From Actinomycetota bacterium (GTDB lineage Bacteria; Actinomycetota; Actinomycetes; Actinomycetales; Microbacteriaceae), in NCBI GenBank assembly GCA_009702405.1, contig WLIC01000040.1, forward strand, positions 1 to 6,023: a DNA stretch of 6,023 nt, in the 5' to 3' direction. This document shows, piece after piece, positions 5,532-6,023 of the stretch. Each line of letters opens with the position of its first letter. Within the stretch, counting starts at the first letter, position 1. The notes under the pieces were generated by a model. That model saw only the letters and a list, made by a program, of their open reading frames with translations. It did no database searches and was not told the DNA's origin. Made by a program: the position numbers and the translations under genes.

Positions 5532-5722
5532 GAACCTAAGTCACGGAGATATTTTGACCGAAACCGACAGAAACCTGCCTCTGGCTGAACAAACTGCTAT
5601 CGCAAAACCTGTTGTTGTCAGCGGTTTGGGTTATCCTAACGGTCGAGAAGCAACAAGCCCAGAACCAACCGGTTGGCTAGTATTTACAAGGGATATAACC
5701 CATATCGAGAAGCAGGTTTCAC
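5532..5722. other. rsmG-parA intergenic region
   Basis: These 191 bases separate rsmG from the likely parA start. They may hold a small ORF (5554-5739) and end in a parS that crosses the parA start. A weak candidate promoter, TTGGCT (5673-5678), a short 15-base spacer and TATAAC (5694-5699), would start transcription near 5706. The short spacer makes it doubtful. Confidence 0.45.
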
Positions 5723-5739
5723 GTGAAACATCCAGATGA
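5554..5739 (+). CDS. possible small protein of 61 residues, unrecognised
   Basis: A TTG at 5554 is preceded by GGAGA at a proper spacing of about five bases (GGAG 5545-5548) and opens a 61-codon frame ending at TGA 5737-5739. The product starts [20 protein letters not shown] and ends QVSRETSR. I recognise no family, membrane segment or motif. The VSRET piece is simply parS read in this frame. It begins 22 bases after rsmG and overlaps the chosen parA start by 17 bases in another frame, so it could be translationally coupled to parA. It may equally be a chance open frame. Comparison with relatives would decide. Confidence 0.25.
   Translation: MTETDRNLPLAEQTAIAKPVVVSGLGYPNGREATSPEPTGWLVFTRDITHIEKQVSRETSR
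5711..5716 (+). promoter_or_regulatory. ribosome binding site deciding the parA start
   Basis: AGCAGG lies six bases before GTG 5723. It supports that upstream start over ATG 5807, which has no comparable purine-rich site. Confidence 0.45.
5715..5730. promoter_or_regulatory. parS: parS site 2 (ParB-binding palindrome)
   Basis: GGTTTCACGTGAAACA matches the 16-base parS consensus at 15 positions with a perfect 14-base palindromic core. It spans the likely GTG start codon of parA and lies 906 bases from site 1. ParB bound here could also affect parA expression (inference). Confidence 0.95.
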
Positions 5740-6023
5740 ATTCGGTCAAGCCGGGGCATTTAAAGACGCCCCTCTAGCCGCGGAGCTAAACGAAAGCACT
5801 AGGCGAATGGCAGCCGTTCGAGGCGCTGTTTTAGACAAGCCGGAGCACACCAGAATCTTTGCCATTTCAAACCAAAAAGGTGGAGTTGGTAAGACAACTA
5901 CAGCCGTGAACGTAGCCGTTGCTCTGGCAGATAAAGGCATGGAAGTGCTAGTAATTGACCTTGATCCTCAGGGCAACGCTTCAACCGCTTTGGGCATTGA
6001 ACACCACACTGGAATCGAATCTA
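5723..6023 (+). CDS. parA: chromosome partitioning ATPase ParA (Soj), 5' part only
   Basis: ParA is a deviant Walker-type ATPase that binds DNA nonspecifically and, with ParB on parS, moves replicated origins apart. One hundred codons are visible before the right edge; the family usually has about 260-310 residues. From GTG 5723 the protein begins [20 protein letters not shown]. The deviant Walker A motif KGGVGKTTT is at 52-60, with the signature lysine K52 and the P-loop lysine K57. The following strand and switch I region [16 protein letters not shown] is at 77-92. The block [14 protein letters not shown] (15-28) resembles the N-terminal extension of actinobacterial ParA and lies upstream of the next start (ATG 5807), which favours GTG 5723. 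parB is expected just beyond the window. Confidence 0.95.
   Translation, partial: MKHPDEFGQAGAFKDAPLAAELNESTRRMAAVRGAVLDKPEHTRIFAISNQKGGVGKTTTAVNVAVALADKGMEVLVIDLDPQGNASTALGIEHHTGIES

Noticed and set aside
5807..5809. ATG as the parA start
   Set aside because: No good ribosome site precedes it, and it would drop the family-like DAPLAAEL block encoded upstream; kept only as an alternative.
1..6023. A novel defence, mobile or biosynthetic system
   Set aside because: Every sizeable gene belongs to the conserved origin-region set, and no insertion, repeat array or unfamiliar large frame interrupts it.

Overview
This window is the chromosomal replication-origin neighbourhood of an actinobacterium. 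The gene order is dnaN and dnaA on the minus strand, then rpmH, rnpA, yidD, yidC, jag (khpB), rsmG (gidB) and parA on the plus strand. This is the classic actinobacterial oriC block. The protein sequences (for example the DnaA N-terminus, the RsmG start and the N-terminal block of ParA) look most like Microbacteriaceae. The base composition is low for that family, roughly mid-40s % GC by eye. A small-genome aquatic Microbacteriaceae lineage is my best guess, but this is inference from impression, not from a search.

Left part (1-730): the first 131 codons of dnaN (sliding clamp) leave the window on the left. The 335-base dnaN-dnaA gap is AT-rich and holds two perfect DnaA boxes, several near-perfect ones and candidate unwinding sequences. 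It is the expected oriC. Middle (731-2508): dnaA is followed, on its upstream side, by a 377-base divergent region with a second DnaA-box cluster (two perfect boxes) and a rightward promoter for rpmH preceded by A-tracts.

Right part (2509-6023): rpmH-rnpA-yidD-yidC-jag form a tightly packed operon with gaps of 0-23 bases, coupling ribosomal protein L34, the RNase P protein, membrane-protein insertion and an RNA-binding protein. The operon ends in a strong intrinsic terminator directly behind jag. A ParB-binding parS site lies across the jag stop codon, just before that terminator. rsmG follows, then a 191-base gap that may hold a small ORF. A second parS overlaps the likely start codon of parA, whose first 100 codons are visible (Walker A and the following switch region). 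Together the genes start replication (DnaA, DnaN, oriC), segregate the origin (ParA, parS) and carry linked translation and membrane-biogenesis functions.

I see no mobile element, CRISPR array, tRNA, rRNA or unknown multi-gene system here. The points worth a second look are regulatory: DnaA boxes on both sides of dnaA, parS sites overlapping gene boundaries, a possible small ORF before parA, and a Jag protein whose KH domain lacks the usual GxxG loop.
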